Shown here: positions 18,101 through 26,856 of the stretch, piece by piece
Layout of the letters: the number at the start of each line of letters is the position of its first letter
Numbering within the stretch: the first letter of the stretch is position 1
From: M3007 sp044347755
Lineage (GTDB): Bacteria > Bacteroidota > Bacteroidia > Chitinophagales > Saprospiraceae
Reading direction: 5' to 3'
Assembly (NCBI GenBank): GCA_044347755.1
Contig: JBIKUE010000001.1
Coordinates: forward strand, 1 to 64,000
Length of the DNA: 64,000 nt
Program-made: the position numbers and the translations under genes
Notes under the pieces: generated by a model
The model's input: only the letters and a program-made list of their open reading frames with translations
Databases searched by the model: none
What the model was told of the DNA's origin: nothing

Positions 18101-20223
18101 TAAAGCGTATATCGCTTGAAAGCAGCAGTAACCGCCGCGGGATGAGATTCGCAATGACCAACTTTGACTTAAGTGAGGTGAATCGCTTTCTGGATCCCGA
18201 ACAAATTCAGATTAGAGGGAAAGCTTATGATTTTGAGGTGAGCATTGGAGATGTTTTCAATTTGAAGAATATCAGGGCAGATTTATTGTCTGAGATGCTT
18301 TATATTAATGAAAAGCCTTATGGAGAGGTATTGTGCAATCTGGAATTAGAAGACCTGTCAAAGCCCGTAACCGGTAAGGTGTTTTTGTTGGAGAAAAAAA
18401 GTCAAAAGCAGTTACTCAGAATAGCAGGAGGCGTTCAAATTCAGGGTAAGACGGACGAGGAGCTCGAAATGGAGCCTGATTCTGCTAAATCCTTGCGTAC
18501 AGGTGAATTTTGGGCTGATATAAGTGCTGATCAATTCCCATTTGAAGTGATTGAAACCATTGTGCCGGAAATATCCCAAACAGCCGGTCGTTTTGGCGCT
18601 CAGTTAAAGGGTTATGGTACGTTCGATAATCCGCTGTTTGTAGGCAGCCTTAATGTTATAGAGGGGCAATTTATGATTGACTACCTCAAAACACTATACC
18701 ATATAAAAAACCAAACCATCGCGTTCACCCAAAACAAAATCTCGGCCGATGGGGATACTATTTATGATGCAACCCGTCAGCATATTGCCTTGATTCACGG
18801 CGGTTTGGAGCACGAATATTTCAATAAATGGCGCCTGAATTGTCGTATAGAATCAAAAGATCCAGGCTTTTTGGTGCTGAATACTAAAGTTACAGACAGT
18901 GATCTTTATTATGGAAGAGCGGAAGGGAGTTTTGTGATGGATGTTACAGGTTCATTCAGCAGAACCAATATCAATATTGAAGCAACCACCGGCCCGGGTA
19001 CCAGGCTCTATATTCCGCTCTATACCACCACTGATGCAGCAGAAGCTAACTTCATTAATTTTGAAAGGAATAAACCCAAGGCCGAAACCCGAAAGAAGGA
19101 TTTTGTTATCAGTGATCTCAAAGGACTCAATTTTGAACTGGATCTAAGCATTACAGACCAGGCTGAGGTACAATTGATTTTTGATGAACAAACCGGAGAT
19201 ATAATCAAAGGACGAGGAGAAGGGAATATCAAGCTGGCCATTAATCGTGAAGGTGAGTTTACCATGTATGGAGGGTATCAGATTGTGCGTGGTGAATATT
19301 TGTTTACTTTGCTAAACTTCGTCAATAAGCCGTTTGTGGTTACCAAGGGAGGTACCATCAATTGGTATGGCGATCCTTATGGCGCTCAGATAAACCTCGA
19401 TGCTACGTACGAAGTAAATACCTCCGTTTACAATTTCGTAAAGGAAGAACTGGAATTGTTGAGGTCTGTGCGCCCAAGGTTATTGGATGAGGCAGCCAAG
19501 GCGAATAAAGTGATCGTGAACATGCATCTTGCAGGCGACCTGATGAAGCCAAGTATCACCTTCGGACTCAATTTTCCAAATATTACCAGCGAATTGAAGT
19601 CCGTAACAGATACCAAACTGCGACTCCTGCGACAGGATCAGGCAGAAATGGCGCGTCAGGTCTTTGGGTTGGTCGTGATAGGCTCTTTCCTTCCGCCTTC
19701 CAGTGCAGGATTTATCCAAAGTTCGGATTATGTAGCTACGGCATTTAACACCCTCACACAGATGATTAGCAATCAGTTCGCTAATTATCTGGCAGGACTT
19801 GCGTCAGAGTGGTTTGGTGGCGCAGTTTCCAGTCTGGATTTTGACATCATTTACAGTGACTATCAAAACGATGTGCTGGCAGATCCCAATCGTCTGGGGG
19901 GCAGAGAGGTAAACGTCCGCTTAAGTTCAGGGTTTATCAACGACCGGGTAACCGTTCAATTGGGTTCCCAATTTGGCATTGGTGGGCCTGGCATTGCTGC
20001 GTCTGACGGATTTTTGGGTGAAGACGTGACGGTCCAAATTGCCCTGACTGAAAATAGACAGTGGCGACTTAAAGTATATCAGCGTACCGAGCCGGATGTT
20101 TCAGGACAACGAGGCCTTCGATTTGGTTTGGGTATCAACTTCCAGAAGGACTACGACACCTTTGAAGACATGTGGCGCAGTTTTGGAAGAGCCATCACCA
20201 AAAAAAGAAGGCAGCCCGGCTAA
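15145..20223 (+). CDS. tamB: TamB-like translocation/assembly module protein (DUF490)
   Basis: A 1692-residue protein of the AsmA/TamB group, which in other bacteria bridges inner and outer membranes and helps lipid transport or outer-membrane protein assembly. One membrane helix at about 35-52 (LLFVLVIILTALYFILQL) follows a proline-rich cytoplasmic start; the body is the long repetitive beta-helical region typical of the family (TRVELKRVDIEFFDNIVLDG near residue 72). The C-terminal TamB/DUF490 domain ends near GLRFGLGINFQKDYD with INWYGDPYGAQINLDATY before it. The tail is basic (KKRRQPG). Length is on the large side but normal for Bacteroidota. No TamA gene is next to it. The DUF4442 gene follows 29 bp later. 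Confidence 0.93.
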   Translation: MSSSSRTPHQPDPAPAPVPYWLVIFKKVLRRVENLLFVLVIILTALYFILQLPFVQNWLVHKTTRYLSETLETRVELKRVDIEFFDNIVLDGLYVEDLNGDTLLYAQKFSAGLSGNFFSVLWNRLEFSEISLSHARVYLIKKADQRRGNLNALLARLDEVFGSGQPKKKKKPSPFFLRIQNLNLHDVQFSDDRYTFREGEIRRKLMSFKVDEGNVKVNQLDLSKNVIDVRSVMFNGFQFVFEKERMAPPEGFIPYIKPVALKTDTLKLMPTLQILVGQLTLQNSGFKFDNFRNSANKQTPDEVMDYDHLDIQRMDAQAEKLEIYVGEKPAIDEKGLPTTEDIFDIFGSIKHLTATEKSGLSLSHAEARRIILTDSVAALYDARIQTAGGSSLGDTLIFRYEDTRADDVWLDQLADFNNEVTMDIRLSEGSKLRLGDVRHFEKAVYKNEFFTSNKDLIADVAGFISGKVNGKLKLDQFDIRLGASTRLRGDFDGRGLGDNDEPMVLNFDFEEMLTDMQTIARVVPGFRPPRQFFKLNQISFKGSYQLFDGFDHVLYGKFATSLGPGQLDMQLNLKDGPEKAVYRGDLKMKGFDMATWTDDRNFGPSTFRVNVADQSTGLTLPTVDARVSGNIDTFIYKGYPYRDIKLNGKFKKYVFDGKVESNDPNVDFVFDGNINLKDSIPVFDFSANVRRLDLGVLQLINKDWVLFGQVKQLQLKGRNVDEIVGSAFLESFKILEDRETWYQIDYLKFNSYFRPDGSRFFGIDSDVASGQMTGDFSLASAPDNLLRLLGKHHPEFVRKLGLPARDTLPLTDYYDLNFQIRDSRNLAQLLIPDLDTLRNVRASGHVDARRNTSYLVVETPLIKYGGTLMNDPSLRWNSDGDSAWLYLRLPENFSGKKKLPSITLGGPLIGDVFRLVLEAKDETPNSIVESIYLNGDLSVSDSLWQLSFNASKLKLFSQEWLIEEENYIRFGSNTLETKHLELFNGIKRISLESSSNRRGMRFAMTNFDLSEVNRFLDPEQIQIRGKAYDFEVSIGDVFNLKNIRADLLSEMLYINEKPYGEVLCNLELEDLSKPVTGKVFLLEKKSQKQLLRIAGGVQIQGKTDEELEMEPDSAKSLRTGEFWADISADQFPFEVIETIVPEISQTAGRFGAQLKGYGTFDNPLFVGSLNVIEGQFMIDYLKTLYHIKNQTIAFTQNKISADGDTIYDATRQHIALIHGGLEHEYFNKWRLNCRIESKDPGFLVLNTKVTDSDLYYGRAEGSFVMDVTGSFSRTNINIEATTGPGTRLYIPLYTTTDAAEANFINFERNKPKAETRKKDFVISDLKGLNFELDLSITDQAEVQLIFDEQTGDIIKGRGEGNIKLAINREGEFTMYGGYQIVRGEYLFTLLNFVNKPFVVTKGGTINWYGDPYGAQINLDATYEVNTSVYNFVKEELELLRSVRPRLLDEAAKANKVIVNMHLAGDLMKPSITFGLNFPNITSELKSVTDTKLRLLRQDQAEMARQVFGLVVIGSFLPPSSAGFIQSSDYVATAFNTLTQMISNQFANYLAGLASEWFGGAVSSLDFDIIYSDYQNDVLADPNRLGGREVNVRLSSGFINDRVTVQLGSQFGIGGPGIAASDGFLGEDVTVQIALTENRQWRLKVYQRTEPDVSGQRGLRFGLGINFQKDYDTFEDMWRSFGRAITKKRRQPG

Positions 20224-20252
20224 CCCACCCACTCATTATTTATTTACCTTTC

Positions 20253-20720
20253 ATGAATTTCCTCCGCCAAGTCAATACATCATGGAAAATGCAATTTTTC
20301 ATGTTCTTAAGACTGCCTGCCGCCTGGTTTATGGGTCTACATGTGAAGCGTTGCGATCTGGTGAAGTGTGAAGTTGCATTGCCCTTTCGATGGCGTTCAC
20401 AAAATCCGTTCAAATCAACCTATTTTGCTGCACAGTGTGCCGCAGGAGAGATGTCTACCGGATTACTCGCCATGGCACATATAGAAGAAGCAGGTAAAGT
20501 ATCCATGCTGGTAACTCATATTGAAGCTGAATTTTTCAAAAAAGCCAATCAAAAACTGCTGTTTATCTGCACGGAAGGATCGGAAATTCAGGCAGTTGTT
20601 CAAAAAGCAATTCAAACAGGTGAAGGACACGTTTTCCGGGCTACTTCTGTTGGTGTATTGCCCGATGGGCAAATTGCTTCCAAGGTGTACGTGACCTGGT
20701 CATTTAAAGCTAAAACATAA
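20253..20720 (+). CDS. DUF4442 hotdog-fold (thioesterase-like) protein
   Basis: A 155-residue soluble protein. I start it at the ATG opening MNFLRQVNTSWKMQFFMFLR because the frame upstream runs into the TamB-like gene. The pattern FLRLPAAWFMGLHVKRCD, then PFRWRSQNPFKSTYFAAQCA and AGEMSTGLLAM matches DUF4442, a PaaI-related hotdog family with suspected acyl-CoA thioesterase activity; the substrate is unknown. The spacing of 29 bp after the TamB-like gene and 7 bp before the next gene suggests a three-gene operon. Confidence 0.85.
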   Translation: MNFLRQVNTSWKMQFFMFLRLPAAWFMGLHVKRCDLVKCEVALPFRWRSQNPFKSTYFAAQCAAGEMSTGLLAMAHIEEAGKVSMLVTHIEAEFFKKANQKLLFICTEGSEIQAVVQKAIQTGEGHVFRATSVGVLPDGQIASKVYVTWSFKAKT

Positions 20721-20727
20721 CAATTCT

Positions 20728-21258
20728 ATGGCTTCTGTTTTTGGGCATGTCGCAGCCGCTACTGCCATCGGCTACGCATTCTTTCCCAAAGAGGTACGCC
20801 CGGTTACGTTGATCGTAGCGGGATTTTGTGCCTTTGCTCCTGATCTGGATGTGTTGGCCTTCCATTTTGGAGTGCCATACAGCAGTGAATGGGGGCACAG
20901 AGGTTGGACGCACTCTGTTACCTTCTCTGTTGCTTTGGGGGTGCTTGGCAGTTGGATATTGCAAAAAAGCCTTTCCTGGAATAAACTCACCTGGTGGCTG
21001 GTCATCAGCACGTTAACCCACCCAATACTTGACATGATGACGAATGGTGGCCGCGGGTGCGCGTTTGGATGGCCTGTTTGGAAAGACCGGATTTTTTTAC
21101 CATTCCGTCCCATTCAGGTTTCTCCCTTATCGGTGGAGGACTTTTTTACCCCATGGGGATTATCAGTCTTGGCCAGTGAGGTGATCTGGATAGGTATGCC
21201 TGGTTTAATGTTGGTTGGATTTGCCAGATTATGGCGAAGCTCAAAGGATCATCGTTGA
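20728..21258 (+). CDS. YdjM/DUF457-family membrane-bound metal-dependent hydrolase
   Basis: A 176-residue inner-membrane protein with several hydrophobic helices. Conserved acidic and histidine residues of the YdjM family are visible: GHVAAATAIGY at the start, FAPDLDVL, HRGWTHSVTF and THPILDMMTNGG, which together would hold a metal ion. In E. coli ydjM is LexA-controlled and linked to SOS, but no LexA site is evident here. The exact substrate is unknown for the family. It lies 7 bp after the DUF4442 gene, likely the last gene of this operon. Confidence 0.88.
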   Translation: MASVFGHVAAATAIGYAFFPKEVRPVTLIVAGFCAFAPDLDVLAFHFGVPYSSEWGHRGWTHSVTFSVALGVLGSWILQKSLSWNKLTWWLVISTLTHPILDMMTNGGRGCAFGWPVWKDRIFLPFRPIQVSPLSVEDFFTPWGLSVLASEVIWIGMPGLMLVGFARLWRSSKDHR

Positions 21259-21284
21259 GTGACAAGGGCTCTGATTATCAATAT

Positions 21285-21347
21285 CATTTGATATTTTAAC
21301 CTGAAAAAACACACCGACCGTAAAATCATGCAGGTAAATATCAAATG
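21285..21347. repeat. 12-bp inverted repeat after the YdjM-like gene
   Basis: CATTTGATATTT at 21285-21296 is the exact reverse complement of AAATATCAAATG at 21336-21347, separated by 39 bp. It lies in the gap before the TlpA-like gene; it may form a long-looped hairpin in RNA. No T-run follows. Confidence 0.45.
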
Positions 21348-21449
21348 GAATCTCTAACAATGACAATCGGGCAGGATAGGATTTCGTATGATTGAAAATC
21401 CCTGGTGAATATGAAAAATTCACGCCGTTTCTCTGCAACGAAAACTGGT

Positions 21450-21457
21450 TACCTTTG
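21450..21457 (+). promoter_or_regulatory. -7 promoter element of the TlpA-like gene
   Basis: TACCTTTG matches TAnnTTTG and lies 25 bp before the chosen start, which supports that start over ATGs further upstream, since those would lie before the transcript begins. Confidence 0.6.
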
Positions 21458-21482
21458 TTTTCCTTTTTTAATACGCAATCAA

Positions 21483-22799
21483 ATGTACAGATTATTGACA
21501 GGCAGTATCATTACTGCGATAGCCATTTTAACATTAAACAGTTGTGTAAGTGCTGATAAGGAATATAGCAGGGTTGCCCCGGGCATGTGGCGAGGTGTAC
21601 TGGAATTAGAGCATTTCAGGATTCCAGTAGATAAAAAAGACACCGTGATCCTCCTTTACGACCAATTCAAGCCGGGTGAATTGCCTTTTAATTTCGAGGT
21701 GAAATATCTGGACGATGAGAAATTCTACCTGGAGATCATGAACGGAACGCAACGCATCCGCTTAGATAGTATTCAGTATGGCCGTGACCGAACCAAAGCC
21801 AGAGATACCATGAATGTATGGTTCCCGGAATATGCCAGCTATCTGCATGCTGAAATACGAGGTGGGGTTATGAGCGGAGAATGGGTGGTAACCACCAAAA
21901 ACAATTACCGTATTCCATTTTATGCTCACGCAGGCAGAGGGTATCGTTTTACCGGCCTATCTGAAAAGCCATTAAAAGATATCAGTGGTCAATGGGCAAC
22001 CTTGTTTAGTGTTGAAAAAGAACCAGGAGAACAGGATAAAGCTATTGCAGAGTTTAAGCAACAAGGAAACCATCTGGAAGGCACTTTTCGGACCGAAACT
22101 GGCGATTATGGTTATCTGGAAGGAACCGTTCAGGGAAGGAAGTTCTGGTTGTCCTGTTTTGACGGAGCTCATGCATTTCTGTTTTCCGGAAGTATCAAAG
22201 AAGACAGTTTGCAAGGGGAATTCAGGTCAGGGCATTTATTCAGAACCTTATGGACCGCCTGGCAGGATCCTGGGTTTTTGCTGGGCGATGCGGATACGCT
22301 GACACATGTCAAGCCCGGCGAATCCATCCAGTTTAAGGTTAATACCCCGTCTGGACAGGAAATCACGTTCCCATCCCCATCCATGAATAATAAAATAAAG
22401 GTATTCACGGTGATGGGAACCTGGTGTCCCAATTGCCGGGATGAACAAATTTTCCTGCGTGATTTTCTGAAAGAAAATCCTGAAATAGCCAGTGAAATGG
22501 AAGTAATAGCCTTCTCCTTCGAACGTCATGAGGATCCTGCTAAAGCAAACCAACACTTGCAACAATACCGGCAAAAAATGAATTTGCCTTATGAGGTGGT
22601 ATATGCCGGCAAAGCCAATAAAGATGCTGCAAGCCAGTTCTTTCCTGCTTTAAATCATGTTATGGCATTTCCTACTATGATGATTCTTGACAAAAAGAAC
22701 CAGGTCAGACGCGTTCATACCGGATTTGACGGACCAGCGACCTCCAAACATGAGGCGTTTAAGTCTGGGTTTAAATCCTTCATACAAAGCCTTCGATAA
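21483..22799 (+). CDS. TlpA-like thioredoxin-fold lipoprotein
   Basis: A 438-residue lipoprotein, start chosen at MYRLLTGSIITAIAILTLNSC where the lipobox Cys is residue 21. The first 290 residues are a beta-rich domain of the kind found before TlpA/AhpC-TSA domains in Bacteroidota. The C-terminal 150 residues are thioredoxin-like with the redox pair WCPNC (in GTWCPNCRDEQIFLRDF) and a cis-Pro site near MAFPTMMILDKK. It probably reduces or isomerises disulphides in the periplasm. Such proteins are common in this phylum; partner unknown. The TIR-like fusion gene follows 48 bp later on the same strand. Confidence 0.9.
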   Translation: MYRLLTGSIITAIAILTLNSCVSADKEYSRVAPGMWRGVLELEHFRIPVDKKDTVILLYDQFKPGELPFNFEVKYLDDEKFYLEIMNGTQRIRLDSIQYGRDRTKARDTMNVWFPEYASYLHAEIRGGVMSGEWVVTTKNNYRIPFYAHAGRGYRFTGLSEKPLKDISGQWATLFSVEKEPGEQDKAIAEFKQQGNHLEGTFRTETGDYGYLEGTVQGRKFWLSCFDGAHAFLFSGSIKEDSLQGEFRSGHLFRTLWTAWQDPGFLLGDADTLTHVKPGESIQFKVNTPSGQEITFPSPSMNNKIKVFTVMGTWCPNCRDEQIFLRDFLKENPEIASEMEVIAFSFERHEDPAKANQHLQQYRQKMNLPYEVVYAGKANKDAASQFFPALNHVMAFPTMMILDKKNQVRRVHTGFDGPATSKHEAFKSGFKSFIQSLR

Positions 22800-22847
22800 T
22801 CTTGTTTTTTCACGGCCTTTTTGTTCCACCACCTTAATTGCTTTTGA

Positions 22848-24932
22848 ATGAACCGAATAATCCTTGCTTATGCCCCGCAAAATGAACTCCTTGCAAAGGA
22901 GTTGGATCAAAAACTGAGTCCTGTAGGGATTCCTTTTGATCATATAAACGGCACACTCCAAAATCTTCCTGAAACAGGTGTAGATCCGGTTATGTTGCTT
23001 GTTACCGACCAATTACTTACGAACGAAGCTATTATGGATGGGTTGCTATCGGCGATTCAATCCTTACATCAACAAAAGCGACTTTGGATCATCCTGGCAG
23101 ATACTACTAATGCCGCAGGAGAGGCAACCCCTATTCAATTAGATCGTATGTCTAATGTGCTTCATTATATGAAGTACTGGCAGGACGCCTGGATATCACT
23201 CAGTGATCGATTTCAGCATGCTGAGACCGACGAAAAATCTGCCCTGGCAGTCAGTCTGGACAGGATACGAAACATTGCAAATCAAACCGGCGATTTAATA
23301 GGCCTGATCAGAGAAGTAGGTTATACCCGTTGGGAACAGTTGCTGGCCAATGATTATGAAGCGCTTTTTCAGCGGTTTGGACTAATGGATTGGCATAATT
23401 CCTTCAGAAAGCAATCTGCGCTGATACAAGCCCCGGATCAACAAGATAAACCGGCCTTTTTACCTGAAGTACATTTGTCGAAAGGATTATTGTCGCCAGA
23501 GCCTTTTGAAACGCCCATTTTTCCAGTGGCCCCGCCTCCGGAGGATGAATCGGTTATGTTAGCTGAAGACCTGGTAGCCAGTTCAACTGAATCTTATGAT
23601 GAGCCTGAAGTTTCGGATTTTCTGAAACAAACTGTCAAAGATGCCTGGGTCTGGTTGGAAAAAGGTCATTTGGAACGAGGATTTGATTTGTTTAAACTGG
23701 CGCTCCAACAAGATCCGGAAATAGATTGGTTAAAGCAGGAATACCAGAAAGCATTGAGCCAATATGCCAAAGACGAAGCTCAGATTTCCACAAAGGAAGA
23801 GCAAACAGTAACTACTCACGGAGAAAATACTGAAGTGAAATCTTATGACCTTATGGGCGACCTGGCGGTAGAGCGCGGCGATTACCTGTTCGCCAAATAT
23901 TGCTGGGATAGGGTAGTGGAGCTGGATCCTGAATTCCCAAATATTTATCGGAAGCTGGGTTTGATGACCGCCACCCATCTGAAGGATTATCGGGAAACGG
24001 CTTTGATTTATTTGCAAAAAGCATTTAGCGCCAATCCGGAGGATCGTGAAGTGAAAAATATGCTGCAGGAGACAACACAAGAGCCCGTTTTGGTGCCACC
24101 TCATTCAGGTCAAAATCAACCAGAGGCTACTCCATCATTTCAAACACAAATGCCTAAAAGCGCAGAATTGGTTTTGATTACCGGGGCTACGTCCGGGATA
24201 GGGAAAGCAACCGCTGAGATTTTTGCTAAAAATGGATACCGATTGATCTTGACAGGGCGTAGAATAGATCGTTTGGTAGCACTTAAAAACCAATTTGAGT
24301 CTTCTTACAACTCAGAGGTTCTGATTCTGCCATTCGATGTAAGAGATCACGGAGCTGTGGAAGCGGCATTGTCCAATTTGCCTGAAGGATTCAATATAGT
24401 AGACATCCTCATTAATAATGCAGGCTTGGCAAAGGGACTTGCGCCTATTCACGAAGGGCAGTTGGATCATTGGGAAACCATGATCGATACCAATATAAAG
24501 GGGCTTTTATATGTAACCCGACTTATCTCTCCCGGAATGGTTCAGCGCCGAAAAGGTCATATCATCAACATTTGCAGTAGTGCCGGCAGAGAAGCTTATC
24601 CGAATGGGAATGTTTACTGCGCTACTAAATTTGCAGTAGATGCACTTACCAAATCTATCCGATTTGACTTGCATCCTTATGATATTCGGGTGAGCCAGGT
24701 CAGCCCTGGGCACGTTGAAGAAACGGAGTTCGCATTAAACCGATTTGATGGCGATACAGAACGTGCTAAAATTTATCAGGAATTTCAGCCTTTAAAGTCG
24801 AGTGATGTGGCAGAAGCTATTTATTTTATGGCCACCCGTCCGGCGTATGTAAACATTGTAGATATTCAGATGTTTGCTACCCAACAGGCCAGTAGCATGG
24901 TAATCAATAAAAATGGCCGACGGTTTGAGTGA
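22848..24932 (+). CDS. TIR-like / TPR / short-chain dehydrogenase fusion protein
   Basis: A 694-residue protein with three unlike parts. Residues 1-120 resemble a TIR fold: RIILAYAP as strand A, ELLAKELDQKLSPVGIPF, VMLLVTDQLLTNEAI, then RLWIILAD. The position of the NADase Glu (S-x-W-C-x-x-E in active TIRs) appears as Gly in NEAIMDGL, so it is probably a scaffold rather than an enzyme. Residues about 255-405 hold TPR-like repeats (YDLMGDLAVERGDYLFAKYC). Residues 435-694 are a complete YdfG-like short-chain dehydrogenase: TGATSGIG, NNAGLA, Ser577, Tyr590, Lys594 (YCATK), all catalytic residues present. An internal ATG at 24150 could allow a free dehydrogenase. No frameshift is visible, so the fusion seems real. 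Follows the TlpA-like gene. Confidence 0.85.
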   Translation: MNRIILAYAPQNELLAKELDQKLSPVGIPFDHINGTLQNLPETGVDPVMLLVTDQLLTNEAIMDGLLSAIQSLHQQKRLWIILADTTNAAGEATPIQLDRMSNVLHYMKYWQDAWISLSDRFQHAETDEKSALAVSLDRIRNIANQTGDLIGLIREVGYTRWEQLLANDYEALFQRFGLMDWHNSFRKQSALIQAPDQQDKPAFLPEVHLSKGLLSPEPFETPIFPVAPPPEDESVMLAEDLVASSTESYDEPEVSDFLKQTVKDAWVWLEKGHLERGFDLFKLALQQDPEIDWLKQEYQKALSQYAKDEAQISTKEEQTVTTHGENTEVKSYDLMGDLAVERGDYLFAKYCWDRVVELDPEFPNIYRKLGLMTATHLKDYRETALIYLQKAFSANPEDREVKNMLQETTQEPVLVPPHSGQNQPEATPSFQTQMPKSAELVLITGATSGIGKATAEIFAKNGYRLILTGRRIDRLVALKNQFESSYNSEVLILPFDVRDHGAVEAALSNLPEGFNIVDILINNAGLAKGLAPIHEGQLDHWETMIDTNIKGLLYVTRLISPGMVQRRKGHIINICSSAGREAYPNGNVYCATKFAVDALTKSIRFDLHPYDIRVSQVSPGHVEETEFALNRFDGDTERAKIYQEFQPLKSSDVAEAIYFMATRPAYVNIVDIQMFATQQASSMVINKNGRRFE

Positions 24933-24948
24933 TAAAATGATCTCTTAA

Positions 24949-26643
24949 CTATTTCAATTCCTTTCGCCTGGATTTGGGGAATAACTCAGCCAGTTCTGAA
25001 GCCAGGCCTATTCGCTCTGGAAATTGGGTAGTAAGTGCCCGAATGATTTGCACGGCCATTTCAGTTTCTCCTTTGAAAACCAGATCTGACAAGCGCAGCC
25101 GAAGATGTTGTGTGGCTGGGGTCCCAAAATGATCTTTCAGATATTGGGAAAGTAGCTGTATGTACATTTCTTGTACGAATTCCTTTTGATTAGCGAGGAA
25201 GAGGTGCTCATAACGCTTTAGTAAATTCATGTCGCCCTTGGTTTCCAGGAGGGAGGCAAGTTGATCCAATTCATTTTCCGAGGCCAAAAGGGATGCCATT
25301 TTAGCGGTATCACCTTTTTGTTCCAGGTCAATCAGTAAACGTTGTTTTTCCTTTAGCCACTTGGTACCGGAGGCAGTTTTCAGTTTGTCAAAAAGTTCCT
25401 GATGGCCTGATAATAAAAAACGGTGTCTTAGCCAACGTATTTGCCTTGGCTGATCACCCTGCTGTTCTGCCATAAACAGGAGTACATTTTCAATCTCCCT
25501 GGTAGTGCCAGGTGAAAAGACATTTTTTTCAATGAAATGTTCTCCTATCAGGGTTGCGGCATCCCATAGTTTGAGGTAATAAAGTTGAAGGAATGCATCT
25601 TTCAGCATTTCAGGCTTTTCGATGTAATCCTCCAAAACACGAACGGTAGCCTCCGGCCGTTTTCTGACAGCGAGTGTAGCCAAAAACATCTGCAACACAA
25701 AGTTGGATGCAGGGTAGAGGGCCTGGTCAAACCCTTGATTGATTTGTAGGAATCTGGATTCATCCGAGGCAGAATTGCTCAGAAACCGTATTGCATCCCG
25801 GGAAATTTCAGCCGGAAACTGGTCTTTTATACCAATGGTGAAAATGGTTTCCCAAAGTTTTTCCCGCAACTCAGGCGAACTGCTTCCTTTGGCAATTTGT
25901 TCCCAACTGGCAAATGCCTTCTGACAAAAATGTAGGATAGTGGCTCGACGATTTCCATCTGTTTTTACCAATAAGTGCTGCAACTTGGTAAAAATGGCGG
26001 TAGAAATCAGGTACATAGTCCGGAAATCCTGGTTCAAAGTGGCATTGTCTAATTGTTCCTCCAGGCCATCCAATGCTTTTCTGAGCCGTCTGAATTCAGG
26101 TTCCCCAAACTTGGCAGTAGCACTTTGTTTCGGCAAAACGGAATCGAGTACCAGAACAAAGGGGTTTTCAGTATCGGTAACGAATAAGGCGAACCGGGTT
26201 TTTAAGGCAAGAGCAAAATCCTTATCACGGCGGGCATAATCTCTGACAAAAGTTTCAAGCGCTTCCGGGCTGGCATTTTCAAGTGCTGTATGAACCGTGA
26301 ACCGGGTAAGTTCTGTAGCTGGTTTTTGTTCTGCTTTTAGCTGCTTGGCTTCTTCCCGTTGTGCTAAAAATTGCCTGAGCCGAATCAATGTGGCAGCAAT
26401 ATGTGCACACATGAGCCGCCGACCTTCTCCAAAACACTCACAAGCATAAGCTTTGATCTTGTGGGGGGTGATCATCACTTCCGATTCATAATCACCTTCA
26501 TCTGTTTCCACCAGTGCAACCCAAAAATGCTTTTCAATTTCCCGTAGGTTTTTCACACTACCGGCTTGCACCAAATTATCAGCAGTTTCCCAGGTTGAAG
26601 GGCTGATACTATGTTCAAAGTCTTTCAGTGAAAGTTTTTGCAT
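24949..26643 (-). CDS. SWIM zinc-finger domain protein
   Basis: A 564-residue cytosolic protein. A SWIM zinc finger (CxCx(n)CxH) is clear near residues 80-95: CECFGEGRRLMCAH. The remaining 460 residues are helical repeats without a recognised enzyme motif. SWIM proteins bind DNA or proteins; nothing here tells which. The ATG was chosen because a perfect -7 element (TACTTTTG) lies 22 bp upstream, so an in-frame TTG further up is part of the promoter. Convergent with the TIR-like fusion gene, 16 bp apart, so no gap is left for a terminator. Confidence 0.82.
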   Translation of the reverse strand: MQKLSLKDFEHSISPSTWETADNLVQAGSVKNLREIEKHFWVALVETDEGDYESEVMITPHKIKAYACECFGEGRRLMCAHIAATLIRLRQFLAQREEAKQLKAEQKPATELTRFTVHTALENASPEALETFVRDYARRDKDFALALKTRFALFVTDTENPFVLVLDSVLPKQSATAKFGEPEFRRLRKALDGLEEQLDNATLNQDFRTMYLISTAIFTKLQHLLVKTDGNRRATILHFCQKAFASWEQIAKGSSSPELREKLWETIFTIGIKDQFPAEISRDAIRFLSNSASDESRFLQINQGFDQALYPASNFVLQMFLATLAVRKRPEATVRVLEDYIEKPEMLKDAFLQLYYLKLWDAATLIGEHFIEKNVFSPGTTREIENVLLFMAEQQGDQPRQIRWLRHRFLLSGHQELFDKLKTASGTKWLKEKQRLLIDLEQKGDTAKMASLLASENELDQLASLLETKGDMNLLKRYEHLFLANQKEFVQEMYIQLLSQYLKDHFGTPATQHLRLRLSDLVFKGETEMAVQIIRALTTQFPERIGLASELAELFPKSRRKELK

Positions 26644-26664
26644 GTATTCGGATGAGGCGAACTT

Positions 26665-26672
26665 CAAAAGTA
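26665..26672 (-). promoter_or_regulatory. -7 promoter element of the SWIM gene
   Basis: TACTTTTG on the minus strand matches TAnnTTTG. Its position 22 bp before the ATG decides the start of the SWIM gene. Confidence 0.6.
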
Positions 26673-26759
26673 AGCATATTTCTCAAAATCAGTTGAATAA
26701 ACTGATATTATGTTGCTACAACGGTTAGACCTCTGCTGAGGTCTGCTATGCAAAGCCAA

Positions 26760-26807
26760 AAACAAAACATGAGCCACCCCCAATTCGGGATGACTCATGT
26801 TTTGTTT
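26760..26807 (-). terminator. Terminator of the OmpH/Skp-like gene
   Basis: A perfect 14-bp stem, AAACAAAACATGAG with CTCATGTTTTGTTT, and a 20-base loop. On the minus strand it ends in a T-rich tail, 50 bp past the OmpH-like stop. Confidence 0.75.
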
Positions 26808-26856
26808 GAGTTCCTGGCCAGATCAGTTTTCCAATAAAAAGGAGACCCTTGCAGGA

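Noticed and set aside
22848..24932. TIR-like gene as part of an anti-phage defence island
   Set aside because: Neighbours are a TlpA-like lipoprotein and a SWIM protein. No other defence genes are near and the NADase Glu seems absent.
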